Counted from the stretch's first letter, positions 28,345 to 37,263 are shown. The stretch is 64,000 nucleotides of DNA from Prescottella sp. R16 (GCF_030656875.1 NZ_CP130943.1:4216001-4280000); one strand, 5' to 3'. The notes: generated by a model not told the origin, from the letters alone. Made by a program: numbers and translations.

Positions 28345-28366
28345 TCCGGCCGACCCGGCCTTCCAG

Positions 28367-28413
28367 CCGAATGTCACACGCGTTCAGTTGAACTGAACGC
28401 GTGTGACATTCGG
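28367..28413. repeat. Dispersed long palindrome, copy 1 (bidirectional terminator candidate)
   Basis: A perfect inverted repeat: 23-bp arms (28367-28389 and 28391-28413) around a single G, with the core arm GTCACACGCGTTCAGTT. It sits between two convergent genes, 22 bases past the SDR stop and 10 bases past the lipoprotein stop. Related copies lie at 31501-31549 and 46139-46195, both in convergent junctions. Confidence 0.9.
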
Positions 28414-28423
28414 TCTCGTGGGG

Positions 28424-30031
28424 CTACTTCCGGATCCATGCGTTCTGCAGCAGCAGAATCCCGTCGAGACTCGGGTTCACCCCGTAGACGGACTCGTCCC
28501 ATCCGATGAACGCTTCGGTGGCACCGAGATTCACGAACGGAACCTGCTCGTTGACGAGGGTCTGCAGCGTCCCGAACGCCTGCACCTTGTCCTCGTGCGT
28601 CGGCGCCGACTGGATCGCATCCAATGCGGCGTCGAACTCCGGCGAATCGACACCGCTGATGTTGTTCGTCGACTTGCTGTCCACTGCACTGTAGAGGCGG
28701 ATCTCCGGAGCTGCGTCGAACAAACTTGTTGCGCCGTAACCCAGGTCGAAGTCCTTGTCGACATACAGGCGTTTGACCATGTCGGTGACGCTGGGCACGT
28801 AGTCGATGGTCACGTCGAATCCGACGGCGTTGAGCTGCGCCTGGATGGCGAGCGCGTTCGCCTGCGAGTTGGGCTCGGCGATCGACAGGTACGTGGCCTT
28901 GCCGTCGAATCCGTCGGCCTTCGCCTCGTCGAGCAGCCGACGGGCCTTCTCGGGATCCGGTTCGATACCTGGGACGTCGCCCCGCCACTGTGACCATTCC
29001 TGGAAGATCACCGACCCGGGCATGCCCTCGCCCCCGCGCGCCCGCTGGTCGACCACCGCCGGGTCGACGGCGTAGGCGATCGCCTGACGCACCCGGACGT
29101 CCGAGCCTGCATGGCCTGCCCGCTGATTGATCTGCAGTACCTGACCCATCCCGACAGGGTCCACGTATCCGGCAAACCGCTCCTTGGCCACGTTCACGGT
29201 GTCCGAGTTCCGGAGGAAGATCATGTCCACGCCACCGGATACGAGCGTATCGATCTTCGGCTGGTCACCCTGGACGTTGACGATTCTGACGGCGTCCAGA
29301 TTCGGCCGGCCGTCCCAGTAGTCTTCGCGCGCAACGAGTTCGATCGACTCGGGCGGGTCGAACGTGCCCAGTGTGAACGGCCCGGCGCCGATCGGGGTGA
29401 ACTGACCGTCCGGCCCCTCAGCGGCCGGCGCGGTCACCATGCCGTGCCCGAACGTGAACATCGCAGGAAACGCACTCCACGGGCTGGTCATCGTGAACGT
29501 CACGGTGTCCGGTGCCACGGCGTCGGTCTTCGCGACCGCCGCGACGTACAACTGCGCGTAGGCGCTGTTGTTACGGTTCACCCGGTCGATGCTCGCCACC
29601 ACTGCATTCGCGTCGAGCGGTGTTCCGTCACTGAAGGTGACACCGTCGCGCAGCTTCATGGTCCAGGTGAGCCGGTCGTCGCTCTCGTCCATCGACTGCG
29701 CCAGGTGCGGCACGAACTCGTTCGTCGCCGAGTCGTGCCGGATCAGCAGGTCGTAGATGGCCGCCATCTCGGTGCCACCGGTCGTGCCGGCAACCTGAGT
29801 TCGCGCTGGATCCAGACTGGTCGGCATCGAGTACGCCGCATACGTCAGCGTTCCACCGGTCTGGACGGGGCCTCCGTCGCCCTGCTCTCCCACGATGCGG
29901 GCGGCACCCGACCGCTCGCCGCCACCGCCCGCGGTGTCGGCGCTGCCGGAAGCGCATCCCGCCACCAGTGCCGCGGCGGCACACGTGGCGAACACAGTCG
30001 CGCCGAGCCTGTGCCCGAATGTACGTCTCAT
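28424..30031 (-). CDS. Solitary solute-binding lipoprotein of family 5
   Basis: A 535-aa OppA/DppA-type binding protein. The signal peptide ends in lipobox VAGC (C26), a Gly/Ser-rich linker follows, then the SBP_bac_5 domain with MKLRDGVTFSDGTPLDANAV near residue 130. GGAGGG precedes ATG 30031. No permease or ATPase genes adjoin it, so it must use a remote importer or act as a receptor; it is only distantly like the binding protein at 15697-17265. The divergent neighbour is a degenerate M19-fold protein, an arrangement that hints at a shared ligand. Confidence 0.93.
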   Translation of the reverse strand: MRRTFGHRLGATVFATCAAAALVAGCASGSADTAGGGGERSGAARIVGEQGDGGPVQTGGTLTYAAYSMPTSLDPARTQVAGTTGGTEMAAIYDLLIRHDSATNEFVPHLAQSMDESDDRLTWTMKLRDGVTFSDGTPLDANAVVASIDRVNRNNSAYAQLYVAAVAKTDAVAPDTVTFTMTSPWSAFPAMFTFGHGMVTAPAAEGPDGQFTPIGAGPFTLGTFDPPESIELVAREDYWDGRPNLDAVRIVNVQGDQPKIDTLVSGGVDMIFLRNSDTVNVAKERFAGYVDPVGMGQVLQINQRAGHAGSDVRVRQAIAYAVDPAVVDQRARGGEGMPGSVIFQEWSQWRGDVPGIEPDPEKARRLLDEAKADGFDGKATYLSIAEPNSQANALAIQAQLNAVGFDVTIDYVPSVTDMVKRLYVDKDFDLGYGATSLFDAAPEIRLYSAVDSKSTNNISGVDSPEFDAALDAIQSAPTHEDKVQAFGTLQTLVNEQVPFVNLGATEAFIGWDESVYGVNPSLDGILLLQNAWIRK

Positions 30032-30377
30032 TACTCGTCAGCCCTCCGTGAGTACATCGAACCCGCCATGGATCTCCCCTGCAGCTGAGCTTCGCCGGGC
30101 CCGGCTGGTGGGGCGTCGAATCGCACCGCCCCACGAGGGTGCCTCATCGTACTGTCACGAACAGTGCTGGCGCCCAGTGAATTAAGAAATTCTGTCAAAT
30201 GTTCGACTCACACCCCCGGAGTGCCGACAGAAGCGCAACACCCGACCCGAACGTGATGCCCGTCACGATTCGATGCGGTAGTCTTCTCGCAATTCACCCA
30301 AATCCGAAAACTTGCCCGGCCCCGCCTCGGCGGACAGCCACCCCCGAACCGCGGATCCCCACAGCCACAAGGAGCAG
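30032..30377. other. Divergent intergenic region, binding lipoprotein / M19-fold gene
   Basis: 346 bases without a credible gene. An AT-rich core near 30175-30205 contains the inverted repeat GAATT-AAGA-AATTC (30179-30192), and ACTGT-CACGA-ACAGT lies at 30151-30165. These are candidate operators or promoter parts for the two divergent genes; TTGACA on the minus strand at 30198-30193 could be a -35. Confidence 0.5.
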
Positions 30378-31472
30378 ATGTTGACGAAGGGTACGACCTC
30401 GTCGCCCGGCAGCGCGTTCGACGAATCGATCGTCATCGACGGATGCTCGGTGTCCGCCACCGCCTGGCACGAGCGCATCGAACACTCCGGGGCGACCGCA
30501 CTGCAGACGGTCGTGACGTGGCCGCGGGACGATCTGAACCAGACGCTGAGCCGAATCCAACAGCATCGCAACATGATCCGAAAAGAGAAGCGGTTCGACC
30601 TGATCCTCACCGTCGACGACATCCACCGCTGCAAGACCGAAGGACGGGTCGGCCTCGTCCTGGGCGCACAGAGCACCGACATGCTCGGCCGGGACGACTC
30701 CCTCGTGGAGGTGCTGCACGATGCCGGCCTGCGGGTGATGCAACTCGCCTACAACGAACGCAACGCGGTCGCCGACGGAAGCCTCGAGTCGTCGAACGCC
30801 GGGCTGTCTCATTTCGGCCGAGACGTGGTCCGCGCCATGAACGAGACCGGAATGTTGATCGACCTCGTGGACACCGGTGTCGAATCCAGCCTCGAGGCAA
30901 TCGAGTTGTCGACCAAACCCTGTGTCTTCTCCCGTCTCAATCCCCGCACCACCGCACTCGAACAGCAGCGGAACCTGACGGACGAGCAGATCACGGCTTG
31001 CGCCGCGAAGGGTGGGGTGATCGGACTGATCCCCTACAGCCCGCTGTGCGCGACCACCCCGGGGGAACGCCCGAGCATCGACGACTACATCCGGCACATC
31101 GACTACGTCGTCGATCTCGTGGGCATCGACCACGTCGCGATCGGCACCGACTCGGAGGCCACGCCGGGGAGCGTGTCACCGGACCTGGCGATGCTCATGG
31201 GCCGGATCGGGAGCATGGCGCACGGCGCGGACAACAGCATCGGCGAGATCGCCGTCGGCATGGGGCTACGCAAGCCCCGCACCACCCCACTCACCTACTT
31301 CGAGATGGCCGAAGCCCTGCAGAACGGCAACTGGGGTGCAACCGGATTCGAGAACGTTGCGAAACTGCCGAACCTGGCCGCCACCCTGACGAACGCCGGA
31401 TGGTCCGACGCCGACCTCCGCAAACTGCTGGGCGGCAACCTGCTCCGGGTCTACGCGGCCAACTGGTCCTGA
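30378..31472 (+). CDS. M19 membrane-dipeptidase-fold protein lacking metal ligands
   Basis: A 364-aa protein that aligns by motif order with renal-dipeptidase (M19) enzymes. The usual DGHNDLP metal motif reads DGCSVSA, the GxEGG glutamate region reads LGAQSTDML, the DLSH histidine region reads IDLVDTG, and the FSHS histidine reads FSRLNP; the IGTDSEATPG loop remains. All five classical zinc ligands therefore seem replaced, more than in the known non-canonical M19 group. It may be a binding protein or have another chemistry. AAGGAG precedes ATG 30378; the longer frame from 30312 is unlikely. It is divergent from a peptide-type binding lipoprotein. Confidence 0.8.
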   Translation: MLTKGTTSSPGSAFDESIVIDGCSVSATAWHERIEHSGATALQTVVTWPRDDLNQTLSRIQQHRNMIRKEKRFDLILTVDDIHRCKTEGRVGLVLGAQSTDMLGRDDSLVEVLHDAGLRVMQLAYNERNAVADGSLESSNAGLSHFGRDVVRAMNETGMLIDLVDTGVESSLEAIELSTKPCVFSRLNPRTTALEQQRNLTDEQITACAAKGGVIGLIPYSPLCATTPGERPSIDDYIRHIDYVVDLVGIDHVAIGTDSEATPGSVSPDLAMLMGRIGSMAHGADNSIGEIAVGMGLRKPRTTPLTYFEMAEALQNGNWGATGFENVAKLPNLAATLTNAGWSDADLRKLLGGNLLRVYAANWS

Positions 31473-31500
31473 ACCTCCCCCGCCTCCGGAAAAGCCGAAA

Positions 31501-31549
31501 GCCGAATGCCACACACGTTCAGTTGGACTGAACGCGTGTGACATTCGGC
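31501..31549. repeat. Dispersed long palindrome, copy 2 (bidirectional terminator candidate)
   Basis: 24-base arms (31501-31524 and 31526-31549) around one base, with three mismatches. It has the same sequence family as the copy at 28367-28413 (right arm GACTGAACGCGTGTGACATT). It lies 28 bases past the M19-fold gene and 16 bases past the convergent MaoC gene. Confidence 0.9.
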
Positions 31550-31565
31550 CACAGCGTGGAGAGGG

Positions 31566-32384
31566 TTACTTCTTCGCGAACACCGCGTGGGCGCCGGAGA
31601 TGACGGCCTTGCCGTCGCGGACGAGTTCGAAGTCCACGCCGTCGGCGTCGCCCCACGCGCGCACCTGAGCGGTGTCGCCGGGGAACATGGGGGCGGCGAA
31701 GCGGCCCTGCAGTTCGAGCAGGTCCGCCGGATGCACGCCGAGCTCGCGAGCGAGCGGCAGCGTGGACGCGGCGAGCGTGCACAGGCCGTGCATGATCGGG
31801 CGGGGCTGCCCGATGACCGCGGCGGCCGCCGGATCGATGTGGATGTGGTGCATGTCGCCGAGCAGACGGTAGAGGGCCGTCTGGTTGGCGGCAGTGACCA
31901 GATCCGCCGTCACGTTCGGTTCGCCTTCGGGGCCGGCCGGCTTGGACGGTCCGCGTTCGCCGCCGAATCCGCCTGCGCCCGGGGCGAACAGGGACCAGGT
32001 CGCGACGAAGTACTCGCACTCGACCTTGACCTCGAACACCGCGGCGGCGCCCTTGTCCCACACCTCGCCGACGCTGGCCTTCAGCTCCACCGAACCGCTA
32101 CGGGGCAGCGGGGCGAGGACCTTCAGTTCCTGCGAGCCGTGCAGCGCGGTCTTGGTGTCGAACGCGCCGCGCGTGCCGAGCTCGTCGGGTGCCCACTGGG
32201 CCAGGGTGAGGGCGAACGTCGGGAGTACCCGCAGCTGCTCCTCGAACACCAGGTCCAGTTCGGTGGCCTGGGCGCCCACGGCGAGGGCGTAGATGATCGC
32301 GTCCCGCTCGGTGTAGGAGACGGTACGGGTACCGAGGTCGACTCCGCGCCAGTCGCCGGCCGACTTCTGCTCCACTGCAGTCAT
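31566..32384 (-). CDS. MaoC-type double-hotdog enoyl-CoA hydratase
   Basis: A 272-aa hydratase of the hydratase-2/MaoC family with an N-terminal hotdog domain and a C-terminal MaoC domain whose catalytic region reads LGDMHHIHIDPAAAAVIGQ followed by RPIMHGLCTLA. The length and the VLPTFALTLAQW and DKGAAAVFEV motifs resemble mycobacterial ChsH3 (Rv3538) and the window's own copy at 47743-48615, but it is the more divergent of the two. GGAAGGA precedes ATG 32384. It lies 20 bases after ltp2 and is probably the last gene of the igr-like operon, hydrating an enoyl-CoA side chain. Confidence 0.9.
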   Translation of the reverse strand: MTAVEQKSAGDWRGVDLGTRTVSYTERDAIIYALAVGAQATELDLVFEEQLRVLPTFALTLAQWAPDELGTRGAFDTKTALHGSQELKVLAPLPRSGSVELKASVGEVWDKGAAAVFEVKVECEYFVATWSLFAPGAGGFGGERGPSKPAGPEGEPNVTADLVTAANQTALYRLLGDMHHIHIDPAAAAVIGQPRPIMHGLCTLAASTLPLARELGVHPADLLELQGRFAAPMFPGDTAQVRAWGDADGVDFELVRDGKAVISGAHAVFAKK

Positions 32385-32404
32385 TCTCGTGTCCTTCCGG
32401 AAGG

Positions 32405-33580
32405 TCAGAGGCCGAGGAGCAGACCGGACGTGGGAACCGCGGTTCCCGCCGTCACGATCATGTTCTCGACGTCCTCGGGCTGGTTGGTGGACGTACCGCG
32501 CAGAACACGGACGGCCTCGGCTATGCCGTTGACGCCGTGCAGGTACGCCTCGCCGATCTGGCCGCCGTGGGTGTTCGACGGCAGCCGGCCGCCGATCTCC
32601 AGGTTGCCCTCGCGGATGAAGTCCTTGGCCTCGCCGACGCCACAGAAGCCGAGCTCCTCGAGCTGCGGCAGCACCAGCGGCGTGAAGTGGTCGTAGAGGA
32701 CCGCGGCCTGGATGTCGTCCGGGGTGAGCCCGGACTGTGCGTACAGCTGGCGTCCGACCAGTCCCATCTCCGGGATGCCGGTGATGTCGGGGCGGTAGTA
32801 ACTGGTCATCATGTGCTGGTCCTTGCCGGAACCCTGCGCTGCACCCTTGATGACGACGGGCGTGTTCTTCAGGGTCTTGGCGCGTTCCGCGGAGACGATG
32901 ACGAGGGCCTGGCCGCCGTCGGTCTCCTGGCAGCAGTCCAGCAGGTGCAGCGGTTCGGCGATCCAGCGCGAGTTCTGGTGGTCCTCGAGCGTGATCGGCT
33001 TGCCGTAGAACCATGCGTTCGGGTTGTTCGCGGCGTGCTTGCGGGCGACGACGGCGACACGGCCGAAGTCCTCGCTGGTGGCGCCGTACTGGTGCATGTA
33101 GCGGCGCGCGAACATCGCGACCCACTGCGCGGGCGTGGACAGGCCCTGCGGCGTCATCCACGCGTACGCGGCACGGTCGGCGGTGGAGTCCATCGGACGG
33201 TCGTGCTGGCCGAGACCGTAACGGACACCGGAGCGTTCGTTGAACGCGCGGTACACGACGACGACGTCGGCGACCCCGGTCGCGACGGCCATCGCGGCCT
33301 GCTGGACGGTGCCGCAGGCCGCGCCGCCGCCGTAGTGGACGCGCGAGAAGAACTTGAGCTCACCGAGGCCGCAGTTGCGGGCGACGATGACCTCACCGTT
33401 GGTCTCGGCGGTGTAGGTGGACAGGCCGTCGACCTCGGACGGGTCGATGCCGGCGTCCGCGAGGGCCGCGACGATCGCCTCGCACGCGAGCTGGAGTTCG
33501 CTGCGGCCCGAGTTCTTGGAGAACTCGGTGGAGCCGATACCGACGATGGCGGCGGCACCGGAGAGCGGGCTGACTGCCAT
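32405..33580 (-). CDS. ltp2: Lipid-transfer protein/thiolase-fold aldolase Ltp2
   Basis: A 391-aa thiolase-like protein without full thiolase chemistry. The motifs HYGGGAACGTVQQAAMAV, YDHFTPLVLPQLEELGFCG and SNTHGGQIGEAYLHG match the Ltp2 group. In Mycobacterium tuberculosis, Ltp2 (Rv3540c) with the DUF35 domain of ChsH2 performs the retro-aldol cleavage that releases propionyl-CoA from the steroid C22 side chain. Gene order here (fadE29, chsH2, fadE28, chsH1, ltp2) supports the same role. Its ATG overlaps the chsH1 stop by one base (TGATG). Confidence 0.9.
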   Translation of the reverse strand: MAVSPLSGAAAIVGIGSTEFSKNSGRSELQLACEAIVAALADAGIDPSEVDGLSTYTAETNGEVIVARNCGLGELKFFSRVHYGGGAACGTVQQAAMAVATGVADVVVVYRAFNERSGVRYGLGQHDRPMDSTADRAAYAWMTPQGLSTPAQWVAMFARRYMHQYGATSEDFGRVAVVARKHAANNPNAWFYGKPITLEDHQNSRWIAEPLHLLDCCQETDGGQALVIVSAERAKTLKNTPVVIKGAAQGSGKDQHMMTSYYRPDITGIPEMGLVGRQLYAQSGLTPDDIQAAVLYDHFTPLVLPQLEELGFCGVGEAKDFIREGNLEIGGRLPSNTHGGQIGEAYLHGVNGIAEAVRVLRGTSTNQPEDVENMIVTAGTAVPTSGLLLGL

Positions 33581-34029
33581 CAGGCGTCCTTCCCTTCACT
33601 CGAGGGGTACGCATCCGGGAAAGACACCGTGACGGTTCCGGCGAGGTGGTTGCCGAGGCTGTTGGCTCCGACGATCTTCACCTCGACGACACCGTTCTCC
33701 TTGGCGACGACCTCACCGGTCATCGTCATGGTGTCGCCCGGGTAGTTGGGGGCGCCGAGCCGGATCTTGACGCGGCGCACCGTCGCGAACGGGCCCGCCC
33801 AGTCGGTCACGAACCGCCCCGCCAGGCCGTTGCTGGTGAGAATGTTCATGAACACGTCCTTGCTGCCGCGCTGCTGCGCCAGCTCGGGATCGTGGTGCAC
33901 GTCCTGGAAGTCGCGGGTGGCCAGGGCCGTCGCGACGATCAGGGTGCGGGTCAAAGGAATCGCGAGCTCGGGCAGCTGTTCGCCGACGGTGATGTCGTCG
34001 TAGCTTCGGCCGGTGAGTGCGGTGGTCAC
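33580..34029 (-). CDS. chsH1: Steroid enoyl-CoA hydratase subunit ChsH1
   Basis: A 149-aa single-hotdog MaoC-like protein with the catalytic segment RDFQDVHHDPELAQ (D-x4-H) and NILTSNGLAGRFVTDWAG. In mycobacteria ChsH1 (Rv3541c, about 129 aa) pairs with ChsH2 to hydrate the 3-oxo-4,17-pregnadiene-20-carboxyl-CoA product. GTG 34029 overlaps the fadE28 stop as GTGA, and its own stop overlaps the ltp2 ATG, so it is fully coupled. The upstream open frame is not coding. Confidence 0.9.
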   Translation of the reverse strand: MTTALTGRSYDDITVGEQLPELAIPLTRTLIVATALATRDFQDVHHDPELAQQRGSKDVFMNILTSNGLAGRFVTDWAGPFATVRRVKIRLGAPNYPGDTMTMTGEVVAKENGVVEVKIVGANSLGNHLAGTVTVSFPDAYPSSEGKDA

Positions 34030-35138
34030 GCGACCACCTCGACACCGGCGGCGAGCTGCGCGCCCAGACGGGCCAGGTCGGAGGCCGACCCGCCGAGAGT
34101 GGCGCCGATCTGCTTGCCCCACAGCAGGTGCCGGTGCACCGGGTAGTCGGTGTCGACACCCATGCCACCGTGGACGTGCGTGGTGCGGTGCACGATGCGC
34201 TGACCGCCGTCGGTGGCCCACCACTTGGCGACGAGCACCGAGGTGCCCGGGTCGATGCCGTCGACGAGGTTCTGCGTGGCCTGCCACAGCGTCACACTCA
34301 TCGCCTGCAGGTCGATGTAGCAGTCGGCCAGCTGGTGGTTGACGGCCTGGAAGGTCGCGAGCGGGCGCCCGAACTGGTGGCGCCCGTTGAGATAGTCGAC
34401 GGCCTGCGACACGGCGCCGGCGCCGACACCGAGCTGGATCGCGGCGAGCGCCAGCTCTACCCGGTCCAGCAGCCACTGCGCGGCGGTGCCGTCGGCCGGG
34501 CCGAGCAGTTCGGCGGGAGCGTTGTCGAGAGTGACGTTGCCGCAGATCTCCCAGTTGGTGGACTGCGTCTGCTCCACGGTGACACCCGCGCCCGCGAGGT
34601 CGACGACGAACAGCGCGGCACCGGTCGCGGTGGTCGCCGAGACGATCGCGCGGTCGGCGACGTGGGTGATCGGGACGACGGCCTTGGCACCGGTGAGGGT
34701 CCAGGCACCGCCGGTCTCGGCGGCGGTGGTCGCCGGAGTCCCGTCCGTGTACGGGCCGAACTCCTCGAGCCCGACGGTGAGGAACGTGCGGCCCTCGGCG
34801 ACACCGGGCACCAGTGCCGCGGCCTGCTCGTCGGTGCCGAATTCGGCGACTGCGAGCGCGGCGAGCGTGGACTGCCAGATCGGCACGGGCGCCACGTGCC
34901 GGCCCTGCTGTTCGAGCAGCACGTACAACTCGGCCAGGCCCAGGCCGCCGCCACCGAGGTTCTCGGGCAGCGCGATACCGAGCAGGCCGGTGTTCGCGAG
35001 CTCACGCCACAGGTCGCGGTCGATGCGCTCGTCGCTCAGCTCGACCGCCTTGACGCGGTCGATGTCGGCCTTGCTGGTGAAGACCTCGTCGGCGAGGGTA
35101 CGAATCGCCTCTTGCTCTTCGCTGAAGTTGAAGTCCAT
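34026..35138 (-). CDS. fadE28: Steroid acyl-CoA dehydrogenase subunit FadE28 (ChsE1-like)
   Basis: A 370-aa acyl-CoA dehydrogenase-fold protein: N-terminal MDFNFSEEQEAIRTLADEVF, C-terminal DYLNGRHQFGRPLATFQAVN and HGGMGVDTDYPVHRHLLWG. In the cholesterol pathway FadE28 and FadE29 form an alpha2-beta2 enzyme in which the catalytic Glu is supplied by one subunit type and FAD sits between them. The ATG overlaps the chsH2 stop by one base and its stop overlaps the chsH1 GTG. Assignment rests on operon order plus motifs. Confidence 0.9.
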   Translation of the reverse strand: MDFNFSEEQEAIRTLADEVFTSKADIDRVKAVELSDERIDRDLWRELANTGLLGIALPENLGGGGLGLAELYVLLEQQGRHVAPVPIWQSTLAALAVAEFGTDEQAAALVPGVAEGRTFLTVGLEEFGPYTDGTPATTAAETGGAWTLTGAKAVVPITHVADRAIVSATTATGAALFVVDLAGAGVTVEQTQSTNWEICGNVTLDNAPAELLGPADGTAAQWLLDRVELALAAIQLGVGAGAVSQAVDYLNGRHQFGRPLATFQAVNHQLADCYIDLQAMSVTLWQATQNLVDGIDPGTSVLVAKWWATDGGQRIVHRTTHVHGGMGVDTDYPVHRHLLWGKQIGATLGGSASDLARLGAQLAAGVEVVA

Positions 35139-36076
35139 CAGGAGTCCTCCCGTGCAGCCGGCCGGAACGCGGGCAGCGTCAGATCCGGGTCGGCGTCGAT
35201 CCAGTCCAGTTCCACCGGCATGCCGATCTCGACCTGCTCCGGCGTGATGCCGGTCATGTTCGCGATCAGGCGGGTGCCTTCCTCGAGTTCGATGGTCGCC
35301 ACGATGAGCGGGTACTCGAAGCCGGGGATCTTCGGGTGGTGGTTGACGACGAAGCTGTAGACGGTGCCGCGGCCCGAGGCGTCGACGGTGTCCCAGTCGA
35401 GCGACCGGCACTCACCGCACATGGGGCCGGTGGGGTGCCGCAGCACGCCGCAGTTCGTGCAGCGCTGGATCACCAGACGGTGCTCCTTGGCGGCCTCGAA
35501 CCAGAAGGCGTTGTCGGGGTTGAGGGCCGGGCGCGGCCGCAGGCCGACATCCGCCTTCTTCGGCTTCGGCGCGAACCGCAGGGTGCGCCACCGCTGCGTC
35601 GCGACGGTCTCGTCGTCGCCGTTGCGGTAGGTCTTGAGGGTGGTGACGAAGTGCCCGGTACCCAGGCCGGTCGTCTTCTCCTCGGAGATCGCCTCGATCG
35701 TCTCGGTGACCGAAACCCGGTCCCCGGCACGCAGTTCGGCGAAGAACTCGAAGTCCGAGTCGGTCGCGACGACGGACGTGAACCCGGCCTCGTCGAACGT
35801 GGCGATCATGTCGGTCCACACCTGCGACGGATCGTTGTTCGCCATCTTGTCGGTGAACGTGCGCATGATCCACACCTGCGCCATGAGCGCGGGCGCCACC
35901 GCGCCGTCCCGCCCGGTGGCTCTGGCAGCCTCGTCGTCGAGGTAGATCGGGTTGGTGTCCCCCATCGTCTCGACCCAGTGCCGGATCATCGGGGTGTTGA
36001 CCTCGTCCGGACCCCAGGTCTTCGGGGTCAGGACCTGACCCTCGAATTCTTTGATCTTGGTAGCGAATTCGCTCAC
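35138..36076 (-). CDS. chsH2: Steroid enoyl-CoA hydratase/aldolase partner ChsH2 (MaoC + DUF35)
   Basis: A 312-aa two-domain protein. The N-terminal MaoC-like hotdog (about 1-165, with WVETMGDTNPIYLDDEAA) is followed by a DUF35 domain with a zinc rubredoxin-like motif C-x2-C-x10-C-x2-C (CTNCGVLRHPTGPMCGEC) and an OB fold. In M. tuberculosis the first part forms the hydratase with ChsH1 and the DUF35 part supports the Ltp2 aldolase. GTG 36076 overlaps the fadE29 stop as GTGA; the large upstream frame is a shadow. The length equals that of mycobacterial ChsH2 (311 aa). Confidence 0.92.
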   Translation of the reverse strand: MSEFATKIKEFEGQVLTPKTWGPDEVNTPMIRHWVETMGDTNPIYLDDEAARATGRDGAVAPALMAQVWIMRTFTDKMANNDPSQVWTDMIATFDEAGFTSVVATDSDFEFFAELRAGDRVSVTETIEAISEEKTTGLGTGHFVTTLKTYRNGDDETVATQRWRTLRFAPKPKKADVGLRPRPALNPDNAFWFEAAKEHRLVIQRCTNCGVLRHPTGPMCGECRSLDWDTVDASGRGTVYSFVVNHHPKIPGFEYPLIVATIELEEGTRLIANMTGITPEQVEIGMPVELDWIDADPDLTLPAFRPAAREDS

Positions 36077-37239
36077 TTGACCCTCTTCTCCCGCACCAGA
36101 CCCAGGCCCATCGTGCCGACCATGTCGCGCAGGACCTCGTTGACGCCGCCGCCGAACGTGTTGACCATGCCCTGACGGGAGATCTGCTCGACCTGACCGG
36201 CCAGCAGCGCGCCCGGCGACTCGGGCCGGATGCGGCCGGCCGCACCGAGGATCGCGAGCAGCGTGCGGTAGACGTCGATGTGGGTCTCGGTGCCGTACGC
36301 CTTGGTGGCGCCGGCGTCCGCACCGGACAGCGTGTCCGCGGCGACCGCGGCGGTCATCTTCCAGTTGAGCAGGCGCATCGCCTCGAGCTTCGCGTGCGTA
36401 CGCGCGAACTCCTGCTGCACCCACGGGATCTCGATGGCGCCGTTCTCCCTGGCCCACTCGAGAACCTGGTGCCACAGGCCGTAGGTGCGGCCACCGATCG
36501 CGGCCAGGCCGATGCGCTCGTGGTTGAGCTGCGCGGCGATCAGCTGCCAGCCGCCGTTGACCTCGCCGATGACGTCCGATTCCGGGACCCGGATGCCGCT
36601 GTAGTACGTCGAGGTCACCATGAGGCCACCGACGGTGGGGATCGGCGACCACGAGAAGCCGGGGTCGTCGGTGGGGACGACCAGGATCGAGATGCCCTTG
36701 TGCTTGGGGGCCTCGGGATCGGTACGAGCGGCCAGCCACACGTAGTCGGCGGTGTTCGCGCCCGACGTGAAGATCTTGGCGCCGTCGACCACGAAATGGT
36801 CGCCGTCACGGACCGCGCGGGTCTTGAGGGATGCGAGGTCGGTGCCGGCCTCGGGCTCGGTGTAGCCGATCGCGAAGACGATGTCACCGGAGAGGATGCC
36901 CGGCAGGAACCGGTCCTTCATCTCCTGCGTGCCGTACTTCATCAGCGTCGGGCCGACGGTGTTGACCGTGACGAACGGGAACGGCAGGCCGGCCCGCTGC
37001 ACCTCGTCGAAGAACACGAACTGCTCCTCGATGGAACGGCCCTGTCCGCCATACTCCTTCGGCCAGCCGATACCCAGCCAGCCGTCCTTGCCGAGCAGCT
37101 TGACGACCTCGCGGAAGTACTCGCCGCCGACACCTTCCTCACCGGCCTTGCGACGCTTCTCCTCCGGCAACAGCTGCGCGAAGTACGCCCGCAGCTCCTG
37201 ACGGAGCGCGAGCTGTTCGGGGGATTCCCTCAAATCCAT
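36073..37239 (-). CDS. fadE29: Steroid acyl-CoA dehydrogenase subunit FadE29 (ChsE2-like)
   Basis: A 388-aa acyl-CoA dehydrogenase, first gene of the igr-like operon. The motifs LGIGWPKEYGGQGRSIEEQ, FAIGYTEPEAGTDLASL, DGAKIFTSGANTADYVWLA and NTFGGGVNEVLRDMVGTMG closely follow mycobacterial FadE29 (387 aa). With FadE28 it dehydrogenates the propionyl side chain of 3-oxo-4-pregnene-20-carboxyl-CoA. AGGGAGAG precedes ATG 37239. The direct repeats at 37264-37283 lie just upstream and may regulate the whole operon. Confidence 0.92.
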   Translation of the reverse strand: MDLRESPEQLALRQELRAYFAQLLPEEKRRKAGEEGVGGEYFREVVKLLGKDGWLGIGWPKEYGGQGRSIEEQFVFFDEVQRAGLPFPFVTVNTVGPTLMKYGTQEMKDRFLPGILSGDIVFAIGYTEPEAGTDLASLKTRAVRDGDHFVVDGAKIFTSGANTADYVWLAARTDPEAPKHKGISILVVPTDDPGFSWSPIPTVGGLMVTSTYYSGIRVPESDVIGEVNGGWQLIAAQLNHERIGLAAIGGRTYGLWHQVLEWARENGAIEIPWVQQEFARTHAKLEAMRLLNWKMTAAVAADTLSGADAGATKAYGTETHIDVYRTLLAILGAAGRIRPESPGALLAGQVEQISRQGMVNTFGGGVNEVLRDMVGTMGLGLVREKRVK

Positions 37240-37263
37240 CGTTAACTCTCCCTGACGACAAAC

